This document shows, in pieces, positions 39,365-48,741 of a DNA stretch of 64,000 bases (position 1 is the stretch's first letter; each line of letters begins with the position of its first letter). This stretch comes from Methyloceanibacter stevinii (GTDB lineage Bacteria > Pseudomonadota > Alphaproteobacteria > Rhizobiales > Methyloligellaceae). Where the stretch lies: the NCBI RefSeq assembly GCF_001723355.1, contig NZ_LPWE01000012.1, forward strand, positions 124,001 to 188,000, given 5' to 3'. The position numbers were made by a program, and so were the translations under genes. The notes beneath the pieces were generated by a model. The model was not told the DNA's origin and did not search any database. It saw nothing but the letters and a program-made list of their open reading frames with translations.

Positions 39365-40918
39365 CTAGTCGCCTTCCGGCTCCACATAGCGCGGGAAGAC
39401 GGCTTGCGGCGGCGGTAGCTCGGTTCCAGGCTTGAGGCGCCCCGCCTCGCCGAGACGATCGAACGCCCGCGCCTCCACCGGCACATTCAACAGGTCCAGC
39501 AGCTTGGCACCGCTCTCGGGCATCACCGCCTGTGCGAGAATGGCTGCCTGGCGCACCACCTCAGCCGTCACGTAGAGGATCGTACCCATGCGCTCCGGGT
39601 CGGTCTTTTTGTGGGCCCAGGGCTCTTCGCCCGCGAAGTAGCGGTTTGCATCCGCAATCAGGGCCCAGATGACTTCGAGCGCCTTGTGAATGGCGAAGGC
39701 GTCGATCTCCGCTTCCACGCGTGGCAGAAGCCCATCGGCTTCGGCGAGGATCGCCTTGTCGTTGTCCGTGAGTGCGCCGGGCTCGGGAACGATCCCCCCA
39801 CAGTTCTTGGCGATCATCGATAGCGAGCGCTGCGCCAGATTGCCGAGGTCGTTGGCAAGGTCGGCGTTGATACGCTGCACGATGCCGTCGTGGCTGTAGT
39901 TGCCGTCCTGGCCGAACGGCACTTCGCGCAAGAGGAAGTAGCGGATCTGGTCGACACCGTATTCGCCGACGAGCGCGTTCGGATCGATCACGTTGCCGAC
40001 CGACTTCGACATCTTCTCCCCGCGATTGTAGAGGAAGCCGTGACCGAACACTTGTTTCGGGAGCGCGACGCCCGCCGACATCAGAAAGGCCGGCCAGTAG
40101 ACCGCGTGAAAGCGGATGATGTCCTTGCCGATGATATGGACGTCCGCCGGCCAGTATTTCTTGAAGGACTCGGAGTCTTCGTCCGGGAAGCCGACGCCGG
40201 TGATGTAGTTCGTCAGCGCGTCCACCCACACATACATGACGTGCTTGGGGTCGTCCGGAACCGGCACGCCCCAATCGAACGTCGTGCGCGAGACGGACAG
40301 ATCGCGCAAACCTCCGCGCACGAAACTTTTCACTTCGTTGGCGCGCGTTTCGGGGCCGATGAAATTCGGGTTTTCATTGTAGTAAGCGAGCAGCCTGTCC
40401 TGAAATTGCGACAGACGGAAGAAGTAGCTCTCCTCCTCGACCCACTCGACGGGCGTTCCTTGCGGCGAGAGCTTGGCGCCGTCCGGGCCCTCGCTCAGTT
40501 CACTCTCGTCGTAATAGGCCTCGTCGCGTACCGAGTACCAGCCGGCATATTTGTCGAGATAGATATCGCCGGCGGCGGCCATGCGCCGCCACAGCTCCTG
40601 CGTCGAGCGCTTATGGCGCTTCTCGCGCGTGGTGATGAAGTCGTCGTTCGAGCAGTTGAGCACTTCAACCATCTCACGGAATTTTGGCGTGTTGCGGTCC
40701 GCGAGCTCGGAGACCTCGATGCCCTGCTTGCGGGCCGTCTGCAGCATCTTGATGCCGTGCTCGTCGGTGCCCGTGAGGAAAAACACGTCCTTGCCCTGCA
40801 GCCGCCGGAAGCGCGCGATCGCATCGGTCGCCACCGCCTCGTAGGCGTGTCCGATATGCGGCGCATCGTTCGGATACGAGATCGCGGTCGTGATGTAATA
40901 GGTTTGTTTGTCGGCCAT
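39365..40918 (-). CDS. metG: Methionyl-tRNA synthetase
   Basis: This is a class I synthetase of about 517 residues with the HIGH motif ([10 protein letters not shown]) and KMSKS ([10 protein letters not shown]), and the Met-specific WVDALTNY segment. It charges initiator and elongator tRNA-Met. The start at [14 protein letters not shown] is chosen; an ATG 12 bases further upstream is possible. No C-terminal tRNA-binding dimerisation domain is present. holB lies upstream on the same strand. Confidence 0.96.
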   Translation of the reverse strand: MADKQTYYITTAISYPNDAPHIGHAYEAVATDAIARFRRLQGKDVFFLTGTDEHGIKMLQTARKQGIEVSELADRNTPKFREMVEVLNCSNDDFITTREKRHKRSTQELWRRMAAAGDIYLDKYAGWYSVRDEAYYDESELSEGPDGAKLSPQGTPVEWVEEESYFFRLSQFQDRLLAYYNENPNFIGPETRANEVKSFVRGGLRDLSVSRTTFDWGVPVPDDPKHVMYVWVDALTNYITGVGFPDEDSESFKKYWPADVHIIGKDIIRFHAVYWPAFLMSAGVALPKQVFGHGFLYNRGEKMSKSVGNVIDPNALVGEYGVDQIRYFLLREVPFGQDGNYSHDGIVQRINADLANDLGNLAQRSLSMIAKNCGGIVPEPGALTDNDKAILAEADGLLPRVEAEIDAFAIHKALEVIWALIADANRYFAGEEPWAHKKTDPERMGTILYVTAEVVRQAAILAQAVMPESGAKLLDLLNVPVEARAFDRLGEAGRLKPGTELPPPQAVFPRYVEPEGD

Positions 40919-40983
40919 TTTGTCTCCCATAGCGGAGACATAGCCTTGCCTCCCCTCCCTGCCAAGCATGCTCATTCAACAGG

Positions 40984-42114
40984 TCAGGATGTTTGGCCGG
41001 ATGCAAGCTCCTGAAGGCCGAACCAGCTGTTGAGGACGAGCAGGCCCCGGTCGAGATTCAATGCGAACGTCTCGGCGCGCGCGGCCGAAATCGCCTCCCA
41101 GGTCTCGGCCCAGGCCGGCAAGGTCTCCGCGGTCAGCAAGCGTTGCGCGAGCTTCTCCTCCGCTCCCCTGAGCCCCGTCCCGGTGGCGCCGTAGTGCACC
41201 AGCCGTTCGATCAGCCCAAGTAGCAGCGCGAGGTAGAGTTCGAGCTGCTCCGTCTCGTTGACGCTCGCCAGCTTCTCGGCCTGGCGCTGCACCCGCGCAC
41301 CGTCCAGATCCGGCAGTGCCTCGAACGTGGCGACGATATCGTTGTAGAGCCCGATGCCCTCGCCGGTGACGAGTTCGAGCGCGCGCCGCACACTCCCCTG
41401 CGACAAGGCCATGGCCATGCGAAGCGTTTCCTCGTCGGCCTCGAGTCCGTCCCGCTCGAGCGCAGCCCGGACTGCCCCGGCGAGCGCCGGATCGTCCAGC
41501 GGAGACAGGCGTAAGGCGCGGGTCCGGGAGCGGATCGTCACCGGCAGCCGCCCTTCCGCGTTCGAAACCAGCAGGAACAGCGTGTTCGACGGCGGCTCTT
41601 CGAGCGCCTTCAACAGAGCGTTCGCGGCGTTCTGGTTGAGTTGGTCGGCCCGGTCCACGATCACGACGCGCCACGAGCCATCGCCGGCGGTGCTGCCGAG
41701 AAAACTGCGCAGCCGCCGCACTTCGTCGACGCTGATCACTTGCGAATAGCGCTTCGTCTTCTCCATCCACGTACGGCGGATGAGCAGCAGGTTGGGATGC
41801 GCCAAGCCGGACACTTTGCGAAAGATCGGGTGATCGGGTGCGACGTCCGCCGGCTCGCCGGGAATAAGATCGCCGGCCTCTGCGTGGGCGAGGATGGTGC
41901 GGGCCAAGCGATAGGCGAGCGTCGCCTTGCCAATGCCCTCGGGGCCTACCAGCAGCCAGGCGTGATGCAGGCGCCCGCTGCGAAGCGCCTCTTCGAACTC
42001 CTGCGCCGCCTCGTCGTGACCGAAGACGCGATCCACCTCGCGCGGGCTCGAGAACGGCTCCAGCCGATCGGGCTCGACGGGACCGGCGCTGGCCTTATTC
42101 GGTGCGGCACTCAT
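40984..42114 (-). CDS. holB: DNA polymerase III subunit delta'
   Basis: This 376-residue AAA+ clamp-loader subunit has a P-loop (LVGPEGIGKAT), a conserved ANALLKALEEPP segment and the SRTRALRL sensor region. It assembles with delta and tau/gamma to load the beta clamp. tmk lies 24 bp upstream and metG follows downstream, the standard tmk-holB-metG order. Confidence 0.93.
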   Translation of the reverse strand: MSAAPNKASAGPVEPDRLEPFSSPREVDRVFGHDEAAQEFEEALRSGRLHHAWLLVGPEGIGKATLAYRLARTILAHAEAGDLIPGEPADVAPDHPIFRKVSGLAHPNLLLIRRTWMEKTKRYSQVISVDEVRRLRSFLGSTAGDGSWRVVIVDRADQLNQNAANALLKALEEPPSNTLFLLVSNAEGRLPVTIRSRTRALRLSPLDDPALAGAVRAALERDGLEADEETLRMAMALSQGSVRRALELVTGEGIGLYNDIVATFEALPDLDGARVQRQAEKLASVNETEQLELYLALLLGLIERLVHYGATGTGLRGAEEKLAQRLLTAETLPAWAETWEAISAARAETFALNLDRGLLVLNSWFGLQELASGQTS

Positions 42115-42138
42115 GATGGACTGCTCAGGACGCCCCGA

Positions 42139-42786
42139 TTACGGATTGAGGCGCTGCAGGACCGTCTCCCAGACATCCTCGGCGACCATGGCTTCGGGCT
42201 GACTTGCGTCCACCACGACGCAGCGGCCCGGCTCTTCCTCCGCAATGTCCAAGAATCCACGCCGAATGCGCTCATGGCTCATGAGCTCCTGGCTTTCGAA
42301 ACGGTCGAGTTCCTGACCTTCGGCGCGCGCCGCGACGCGCGCAAGCCCCTCCTCGGCCGGAATGTCTAGAACAAACGTGATGTCGGGCATCACGGCACCG
42401 ACAGTGAGTTGCTCCAAGGCATTGATGAGCCCCCGCGGCACGCCGCCCGTCGACCCTTGGTAGGCCCGCGTCGAGTCGACGAACCGGTCGCAGATGACCC
42501 ACTGGCCCTGTTGCAGCGCGCCCTGGATCGCATTCTCGATGTGATCGGCACGTGCGACCGCAAACATGACGGACTCCGCCAGCGGGCCGAATTGCGCCAC
42601 TTGTCCGGACAGCAACACCTCACGGATGTCCTCCGCCGCCGGCGACCCGCCGGGTTCGCGCGTCACGAATACGGGCCGGCCGGAGCGCGACAGCCGCTCG
42701 GCAAGAATGTTGACCTGGGTCGACTTGCCGGAGCCCTCGCCGCCTTCGAAAGTAATGAAGCGTCCGATCTCGATGGCTTGCTGCAT
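42139..42786 (-). CDS. tmk: Thymidylate kinase
   Basis: This 215-residue kinase has the P-loop FEGGEGSGKST, the DR(F/Y) motif (VICDRFVDST) and the TREPGGSP motif. It phosphorylates dTMP to dTDP. It lies 26 bp downstream of the D,D-carboxypeptidase gene and directly before holB, so it is in the same transcript. Confidence 0.96.
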   Translation of the reverse strand: MQQAIEIGRFITFEGGEGSGKSTQVNILAERLSRSGRPVFVTREPGGSPAAEDIREVLLSGQVAQFGPLAESVMFAVARADHIENAIQGALQQGQWVICDRFVDSTRAYQGSTGGVPRGLINALEQLTVGAVMPDITFVLDIPAEEGLARVAARAEGQELDRFESQELMSHERIRRGFLDIAEEEPGRCVVVDASQPEAMVAEDVWETVLQRLNP

Positions 42787-42812
42787 GGTGGAAGGGGCTC
42801 GCGTACCCGGCG

Positions 42813-44009
42813 CTAGAGCAACCAGCCGAACGCAAGCACAAGCAGGGAATCGATGCCCCGCATGGCGAAGCCGCTGCTGTTGATGTCTTCGCCGGCATAG
42901 AGCGGGATCTCGTTGATCGCAGCCAGGTCGGCCGACTTCACTTTCAAGGTCGCGATCTGGTCGCCCTTCTTGATCGGTGCCTTGATGGGTCCCTCGTAGA
43001 TGATCTCACCCGAGACGGCACCCGTGGCGCTGGCCGGAAGGAGGAGATCGATCGCGCCGTCGCCGACCAGTGGCACGTAGTGCTTCTCACCGCCCCATAC
43101 CAATGCATCGCTGACCTGCTGCCCGTCTTCGAACAGCCGGAAGGGACGGAAGCTCTTGAAGCCCCACTCCAGCACCCGGCGGGACTCCTTCTCGCGATCG
43201 CCTTTGTTCTCGAGCCCCGTAAGAACGAGCACCAGCCGCTGGTCGCCGCGCTTGGCGCTCGACACGAGGCCATACCCGGCCTCCTGCGTGTAGCCGGTCT
43301 TCAGACCGTCGACACCAATATCGGCCCAAACGAGCGGGTTCCGGTTGCGGAAGGTGAACTTGTCCCGATAGCGGAACTCCTTCTGCGCGAAGTAGTGATA
43401 GTACTCGGGAAAGGTTTCGATGATGTGCTTGGAGAGCAGCGCCAGATCGCGCGCCGTCATCAGATGGCCTTCGGCAGGAAGCCCGGTCGGGTTCGCAAAG
43501 TTGGAGCCGGTCAGTCCTATTTGCTTCGCGTAGTCGTTCATCATCTTGACGAAGCCGCCCTCGGTCCCGCCGATCCCTTCGGCAAGGATGAGCGCCCCGT
43601 CGTTCGCCGACTGAACGGTGACGCCCTGGATCAGGTCGCTGACGGTGATCGGGCTACCGAGAGGCGCGAACATGGCGGCGGTTCCAGACGGCGCGCCGCC
43701 GGTTCGCCAAGCGTGCTCGCTCACGGTGAAGGTGTCGTCGAGCGTTATGCGCCCTGACTTGAGCTCGCGAAAGACCACGGCCAGCGTCATGAGCTTGCTC
43801 ATACTCGCGGGCGGAATTTGCTTATCGGCGTCCTTCTCGTAGAGGACGAGATCGGCGCCTGAATCCATCAGAATCCCGCTTTGGGCCTTGGTGGTGAATT
43901 CGTTGGTCTTCTTCGCCGCCGCAGAGGCAACGCCCGCGGCCAACGCCACGCCAAGCGCGCAGAATGCGCAGGCAACGGCAACTTTCGTCAATCTACGCAG
44001 AGAGCGCAC
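42813..44009 (-). CDS. D-alanyl-D-alanine carboxypeptidase (penicillin-binding protein)
   Basis: This 398-residue S11 peptidase has a signal peptide (about 1-31), the SxxK motif SMSK (69-72), SxN (SAN, 134-136) and KTG (237-239). The C-terminal PBP5_C-like beta domain is followed by a short hydrophobic end (SLLVLAFGWLL) that could act as membrane anchor. It trims the terminal D-Ala of peptidoglycan stem peptides. A separate promoter is likely in the 113-bp gap upstream, which carries a CtrA-like half-site. Confidence 0.94.
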   Translation of the reverse strand: MRSLRRLTKVAVACAFCALGVALAAGVASAAAKKTNEFTTKAQSGILMDSGADLVLYEKDADKQIPPASMSKLMTLAVVFRELKSGRITLDDTFTVSEHAWRTGGAPSGTAAMFAPLGSPITVSDLIQGVTVQSANDGALILAEGIGGTEGGFVKMMNDYAKQIGLTGSNFANPTGLPAEGHLMTARDLALLSKHIIETFPEYYHYFAQKEFRYRDKFTFRNRNPLVWADIGVDGLKTGYTQEAGYGLVSSAKRGDQRLVLVLTGLENKGDREKESRRVLEWGFKSFRPFRLFEDGQQVSDALVWGGEKHYVPLVGDGAIDLLLPASATGAVSGEIIYEGPIKAPIKKGDQIATLKVKSADLAAINEIPLYAGEDINSSGFAMRGIDSLLVLAFGWLL

Positions 44010-44083
44010 GCGATCACATCGTTCTTGAGGAATGGTGGTCTAACCGCCGCCAAAGACGGCCGCCTAGGCGCGGCCACTATCGA

Positions 44084-44091
44084 ATGGTTAA
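44084..44091 (-). promoter_or_regulatory. CtrA-like half-site upstream of the carboxypeptidase gene
   Basis: TTAACCAT on the minus strand lies about 75 bp before the D,D-carboxypeptidase start. It matches the second half of the CtrA box (TTAA-N7-TTAACCAT). The upstream TTAA half was not found at the right spacing, so binding is only a possibility. Confidence 0.25.
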
Positions 44092-44122
44092 TGCTAAAAA
44101 TCAACCGGGGACGGACCAACGC

Positions 44123-45220
44123 TCAGTTTTGCAAGATGATTTTGGCGCCCCGGTACCCTGCATCGGCAACGTCCAACAGTGCCGCCGCCGCGGTTATCCC
44201 ATCCACAAACGGCCCGACGCGGACGCGGTAATAGGTCTCGCCCTGTTCGGCGATCGGCGCGACTTCGACCGGTCCGACACCTGCGAGTGCGGTCCGCGCC
44301 CGTTGCGCGTTCGCGTGGTTCTTGAAGAATCCAGCCTGAATCATGGGGCCCTGAAGGTCTTCGGATGAAGACGGGCCAATGGCGCCGGTCACCGCCACGT
44401 CACCTACTCCGCCGCCACGAATAACCGTCGGCTCCGGAGTCGCCTCGGCCACGGCAACAATGGCCGAGCGGTCGGGCCGATCAGGCAACGGCGGCACCGG
44501 CGGAGGCCCAGGCGGCCCCACCGCGATCACAACTTCCGCCATGCCGTCGGGGTCGGTCGTCCCGGCATATTGCGAGTAGCCCCGTGTCGACAGATAGTCG
44601 CGCTCGAACGCATCGTCGCCGTCTAGACTCGCCTTGCGGAGATAGCGCACCCGCACATTGGCCGTGCCGGACCTTTTGAATCCGAGCACTTCGGCTGTGT
44701 GCCGGGAAAGATCGATCAGCCGCCCATCGCGAAACGGACCTCTGTCGTTCACGCGCACCACCGCGCTCAGGCCGTTGTCGATATTGGTGACCTTCACGTA
44801 GATGGGCAGCGGCAAGGTAGGATGAGCGGCCGACAACCGCTCCATATCGAAGATTTCGCCATTGGATGTTTTGCGGCCGTGAAACAGGTCGCCGTACCAG
44901 GACGCGACGCCCCTCTGATCGTAGCTGGGGTCTGCCGCCGGAACGTAGCGCACGCCTTCGATCTCGTAGGGGTCGCCGATCTTGAAATGACCGCCCCCTT
45001 TGGGTGCGGACTCGCCGATCTGGACGTACCGCTTCCCGAGGCCGGCGGATTCCATGCCCTCGGGCACCCCGTCAGGCCAAAGCCAGAGGACCGATACCGA
45101 AAGAAGAAGGAGAACAAACCACGCCCGTGCGTCAAAGACGCGTCGAGTCAGAGACTTAACGCGGCCGGAGCTGGGCTCAGGTCCGTCCGATGTCACCCCG
45201 TCCAATGATCCGCCCCCCAA
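44123..45220 (-). CDS. rlpA: Septal ring lytic transglycosylase RlpA family protein with SPOR domain
   Basis: This 365-residue envelope protein has an N-terminal membrane or signal segment (AWFVLLLLSVSVLW), a double-psi beta-barrel (GVASWYGDLFHGRKTSNGE, VNDRGPF, DLSRHTAEVLG) and a C-terminal SPOR domain (about 290-365, IQAGFFKNHANAQRAR). SPOR domains bind denuded glycan at the septum. No lipobox Cys is visible, so it is probably membrane-anchored. It heads the rlpA-dac-tmk-holB-metG group. Confidence 0.9.
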   Translation of the reverse strand: MGGGSLDGVTSDGPEPSSGRVKSLTRRVFDARAWFVLLLLSVSVLWLWPDGVPEGMESAGLGKRYVQIGESAPKGGGHFKIGDPYEIEGVRYVPAADPSYDQRGVASWYGDLFHGRKTSNGEIFDMERLSAAHPTLPLPIYVKVTNIDNGLSAVVRVNDRGPFRDGRLIDLSRHTAEVLGFKRSGTANVRVRYLRKASLDGDDAFERDYLSTRGYSQYAGTTDPDGMAEVVIAVGPPGPPPVPPLPDRPDRSAIVAVAEATPEPTVIRGGGVGDVAVTGAIGPSSSEDLQGPMIQAGFFKNHANAQRARTALAGVGPVEVAPIAEQGETYYRVRVGPFVDGITAAAALLDVADAGYRGAKIILQN

Positions 45221-45607
45221 AAGGGCTCAAGGAAGCCGCGCCGGAAGAGCTACGAACGCAGAACAAAGTGAACTCCTCCGGCGCACGTTCAATGTGAGCC
45301 CAACTCGGTTATCAAAGAATAAATGCGGCCCCTATTTGCAGACGCTCCGGTGGAAAGACTCTCCGGCGCATAAAATATGCCCCAGAATCAGGCCATTATA
45401 GCGCGGTCAAGCTGACAGCATCAGATTGTTAACCATAGCAAGACAATCCCGTGCCCCAACGGCCACAGAGTCTTTGAAATCACTCGGGAAACACCCTGCA
45501 AGCCTTGTCGCGCAAAGGTTAACTGGCTAACGTCCGGGGTGATGGGCGGGTGCTGCTGTCAGCATAGACTGACACCTCACCAAAGTAACAACCGAACGGA
45601 CGTACGA
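45221..45607. promoter_or_regulatory. Divergent intergenic region between rlpA and the Slam-like gene
   Basis: These 387 bases carry no credible gene. They are AT-richer than the neighbourhood and must contain promoters for rlpA (minus) and for the export cluster (plus). A TTAACCAT element is at 45429-45436 and a GTTAACTGGCTAAC partial direct repeat at about 45519-45532. Confidence 0.45.
45429..45436 (+). promoter_or_regulatory. CtrA-like half-site in the rlpA/Slam-like intergenic region
   Basis: TTAACCAT matches a CtrA half-box and lies about 170 bp before the Slam-like gene and about 210 bp before rlpA. A full TTAA-N7-TTAA box was not seen. Septal RlpA would be a sensible cell-cycle target, but the call is weak. 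Confidence 0.25.
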
Positions 45608-46947
45608 ATGGGTTCGTGGGCGAAGTTGGCGACAACCGCTGCGGCGGCGGTGTGTCTGGTCCTGGGTGTTCCCGGGATCGTGTCCGCCGCTGGGGTCTCC
45701 GAACCGCAGCGCGAGGCTATGCTTCAGCGCATGATCGCCAATCCGAGCGATCTCGATCTCGCATTCGAATACGCACAAGCCTCGTCCGATGCCGGCGACT
45801 ATGAAGGCGCGATTTCCGCCCTCGAGCGCATGCTCATCTACGCGCCCAACACGCCCCGCCTCCAGTTCGAGCTCGGCGTGCTCTACTACAAGCTCGGCGC
45901 CTATGAGGTCGCCCGCAGCTACTTCGAACAGGTGCTCCTCAATCCGAGCGTGCCGAACGAAATTGCCGACCAGGTTCGGCTCTATATCCAGCAGCTCGCC
46001 CTCGCCGCGGACCCGCCGCCCTTCTCCGCGTCGATTTTCAGCGCCATCCGCTGGGAGAGCAACGCCAACTTTGGCCCGGGCACCAACACGGTGACCTTGA
46101 ACGGCATCGACTTCACCCTGGGCGACCAGTCCGTCGGCCGCCCCGGCTGGAGCTGGTTGAACATCGGGACGCTGCATTACTCCTACGATCTGAAGAACCA
46201 GGGCGACCGGATCGAGTTCGACTTCCTGGCCTACTCGACGGTCTATTTCGACGACGAACTCTCGGACATCGATCTCGACTTCTTCGAGGTCACCCTCGGC
46301 CCGAGCTTCAACATGAAGCGCATCGGCTGGGACCAGACCCGGTTGTTTCTCTACGCGATCGGCGACCTGTCCTATCTCGGCTACGACTCGTATTTCTACG
46401 CACCGGGCGCAGGTATCCGGCTCTTGAGCTTTGCGGCGACGCAGAGCGTGCTCGATGCCCGCCTCGAAACGCGCTACCGCGACTTCCAGGACAACAGTGA
46501 ACTGCCCACCAATTCGCTGCGCACCGGCTTTCAGACCCGGCTCGGGGTGAACTACACCTACTACCTCACGCCCGGTCTCGTTCTGACAACCCAGGTTTAC
46601 GCGCAACGGGAGGCGGCCGACGCCGACTTCTACGCCAATACGGAAGTCGCGTTCTCGGCCGGGTTCGCCTACACCTTCGAGAACCCGCTGTGGCGTGCCG
46701 ACTACCCCCTGACTTGGCAACTGGGCGCGGGCGCATCCGGCGCGACTACGACGATCCCGATCCGACGATCGATCCCAACGAGTCCGAGCGGGACGATACG
46801 TGGTGGGCGCGGACGGCGGTGGTGGTCCCTGTCGCGGAGACCTGGGCGCTCGTGCCGCAAGTCGAGTATCGCGACCAGCAGTCCAACTACGACCTGCGGA
46901 CATTCGACGACCTGACGACGATGCTTGGCATCCAGAAGAGGTTCTAG
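45608..46947 (+). CDS. Slam-like TPR and outer-membrane beta-barrel protein, one apparent frameshift near 46735
   Basis: With one base added near 46735 the frame encodes about 446 residues ending in QKRF, with the terminal Phe expected of outer-membrane barrels; as written it would end in an Arg/Ser-rich tail at 46915. A signal peptide (1-27, ending VSAAG) is followed by TPR-like helices (about 30-135: DLAFEYAQASSDAGDYEGAI, FELGVLYYKLGAYEVARSYF) and a ~290-residue region of amphipathic strands rich in aromatic residues. This layout matches surface lipoprotein assembly modifiers (Slam, type XI secretion), which export cargo across the outer membrane. The first FecR-type gene begins one base after its stop. 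The Slam assignment is by architecture and context. Confidence 0.7.
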
Positions 46948-46948
46948 C

Positions 46949-48603
46949 GTGGGTGCCGTACGCGCAGTCGTAGCGTTCATGGCACTCGGCGCGGCGATTC
47001 TCGGTGCGCCAACGCACGCCGCCGCGAACAAGGTGGGCGTGGCGGCCGCCGTCAATCCGGACGCCTTTTCCGGCGGCAAGGAAATCCGCATCGGCAAATC
47101 GATCTTCTACAATGAGAGGATCAGCACCGACGCCAACGGCGTGGTTCAGGTTCTGCTCGTGGACGGCTCTACCTTCACCGTCGGCAAGAACTCCAACGTC
47201 GTCATCGACAAGTTCGTCTACGACCCCAACAAGAAGACCGGCGAGATCGTCACGTCCTTCTCGAAGGGCTCGATGCGCTTCATCGGCGGCAAGATCTCGA
47301 AGAATCCCGGCGGCGTGACCGTCAACACGCCGGACGGCAGCCTGGCCATCCGCGGCGGCATGGCCCAGGGCGCGATTACCTCGCGCGGCACCATCTTCTC
47401 CTTCCTTTTCGGCAACGAGATGGTCTTCAAGAGCAAGAGCGGGAAGGTCTACACGGTTTACCAGCCCGGCTACACGCTCGACCTGAGCAGCGGGGTGCCG
47501 ACGATCCGGCCGACAACCGCGGAAGACATTCAGACGATCCTGGCCAGCCTATCCAACGGCAACACGAATACGGCCGGCGTGACCACGGACAACCAGCCCC
47601 CGCCGCAGAACTTCGTGATCCTGCCGCAAGACTTCCAGCAGATGATCATCGACGCCACCGGTACGCGGATCAGCGACGAAATCCTGCAGCAAATACTCGC
47701 GTTGCAGGAGACGACTATCGAGCAGCTCGAGGAGACGAGCATCGACTTCACGATCGGCGGCTATGGCAGCGGCATCGCGCACGACGACTACGGCAATTAC
47801 ACCACCGTCGGGAGCAAGTACTCGACCGACTTCGATTACAATGAGGACTCCGACGTCATCACGTTGACGCTGCACAACGTCGAAGGGTCTCCGCAACCAT
47901 CCGGACCAAATCTCGGCATCTTCAAGTTCAGCCCGGTCTCCAACAACAACTGGACCCTGTCCAGCCTCCGGCTCATCGACCACAGCGGAAACCCATTTTA
48001 CGTGACCGACCCGACCGGTGGGGCAGAACGGCGGACGCAAGTGATGTGCCCGGGTTGCAACTTCATCGAATGGGGCGAGTTCCACGCGGACTATAAGTAC
48101 AGCTCTTACCCGAACGACCCGTACGCCATGCAGGAAGACATCAACAATGGCTGGTGGGTTGGCGGCGCGGTCACCGCGTTCAAGGACCTGCCGACGACCG
48201 GCACGGCGACCTACTCCGGAACGGCCCGGGGCACGATCCTCGACTACAATCTGGACGGCGCGCAGGTCGAAGGCCGCGGCGATCTCGACATGAGCTGGAG
48301 CTTCGCCAAACGCTCGGGCCAGCTCTCGATCTCCGACTTCAAAGCCATTTCGTCGCCCTTGCAGAATTACACCCCGCCGACGCTGAACGTCTCCGGCACG
48401 ATGTCCACACCGGGAAGCGTGAATCGCTTCTCCGGCGACATCAGCGGCATGGCCGGACAGATTCCCGTTTCGGGCGGCGCCTTCGGCTCCTTCGTGACCG
48501 ACGGACGGCGCCCGGCTGCCGGAGTCATTGGCAACTGGGGCGCAAAGACATGAACAACTACTACCGTGCAACGGGCATTTTTGGTGCTGCTGCAAAGCAT
48601 TAG
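46949..48603 (+). CDS. Exported FecR-domain protein with C-terminal barrel-like domain (paralogue 1), one apparent frameshift near 48548
   Basis: GTG 46949 follows the Slam-like stop by one base, with AGAAGAGG upstream. A signal peptide (1-25, THAAA) precedes a FecR-like domain (about 45-140: IGKSIFYNERI, VLLVDGSTFTVG, AIRGGM). A middle region contains a helical stretch, then a C-terminal domain with Cys367/Cys370 (CPGCNFIEWG), GWW and SFAKRSG. Adding one base in GCAAAGACATG extends the end to NNYYRATGIFG and a stop at 48601-48603 (about 551 residues), which aligns with the next paralogue. No lipobox is seen. FecR domains usually sense siderophore uptake in the periplasm; here no sigma factor or anti-sigma helix is nearby, so the domain probably has another role. 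Confidence 0.72.
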
Positions 48604-48741
48604 AGCGCTTCAGCTAAAGTGGTGCCGCAGGTAGTACCGGCCCGTCCAACTGGCGCGATTGGACAATGAAACCCGGCAAAACTGTGCTATATCAATAATC
48701 GGAATTTCTCTTCTTTACGGCTTTTAGAAGAGGCTTGAGGG

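Noticed and set aside
45527-47017. Open frame of about 496 codons on the minus strand
   Set aside because: It is opposite the Slam-like gene; the sense frame has a signal peptide, TPR motifs and barrel strands, while the antisense frame is Arg/Val rich without motifs.
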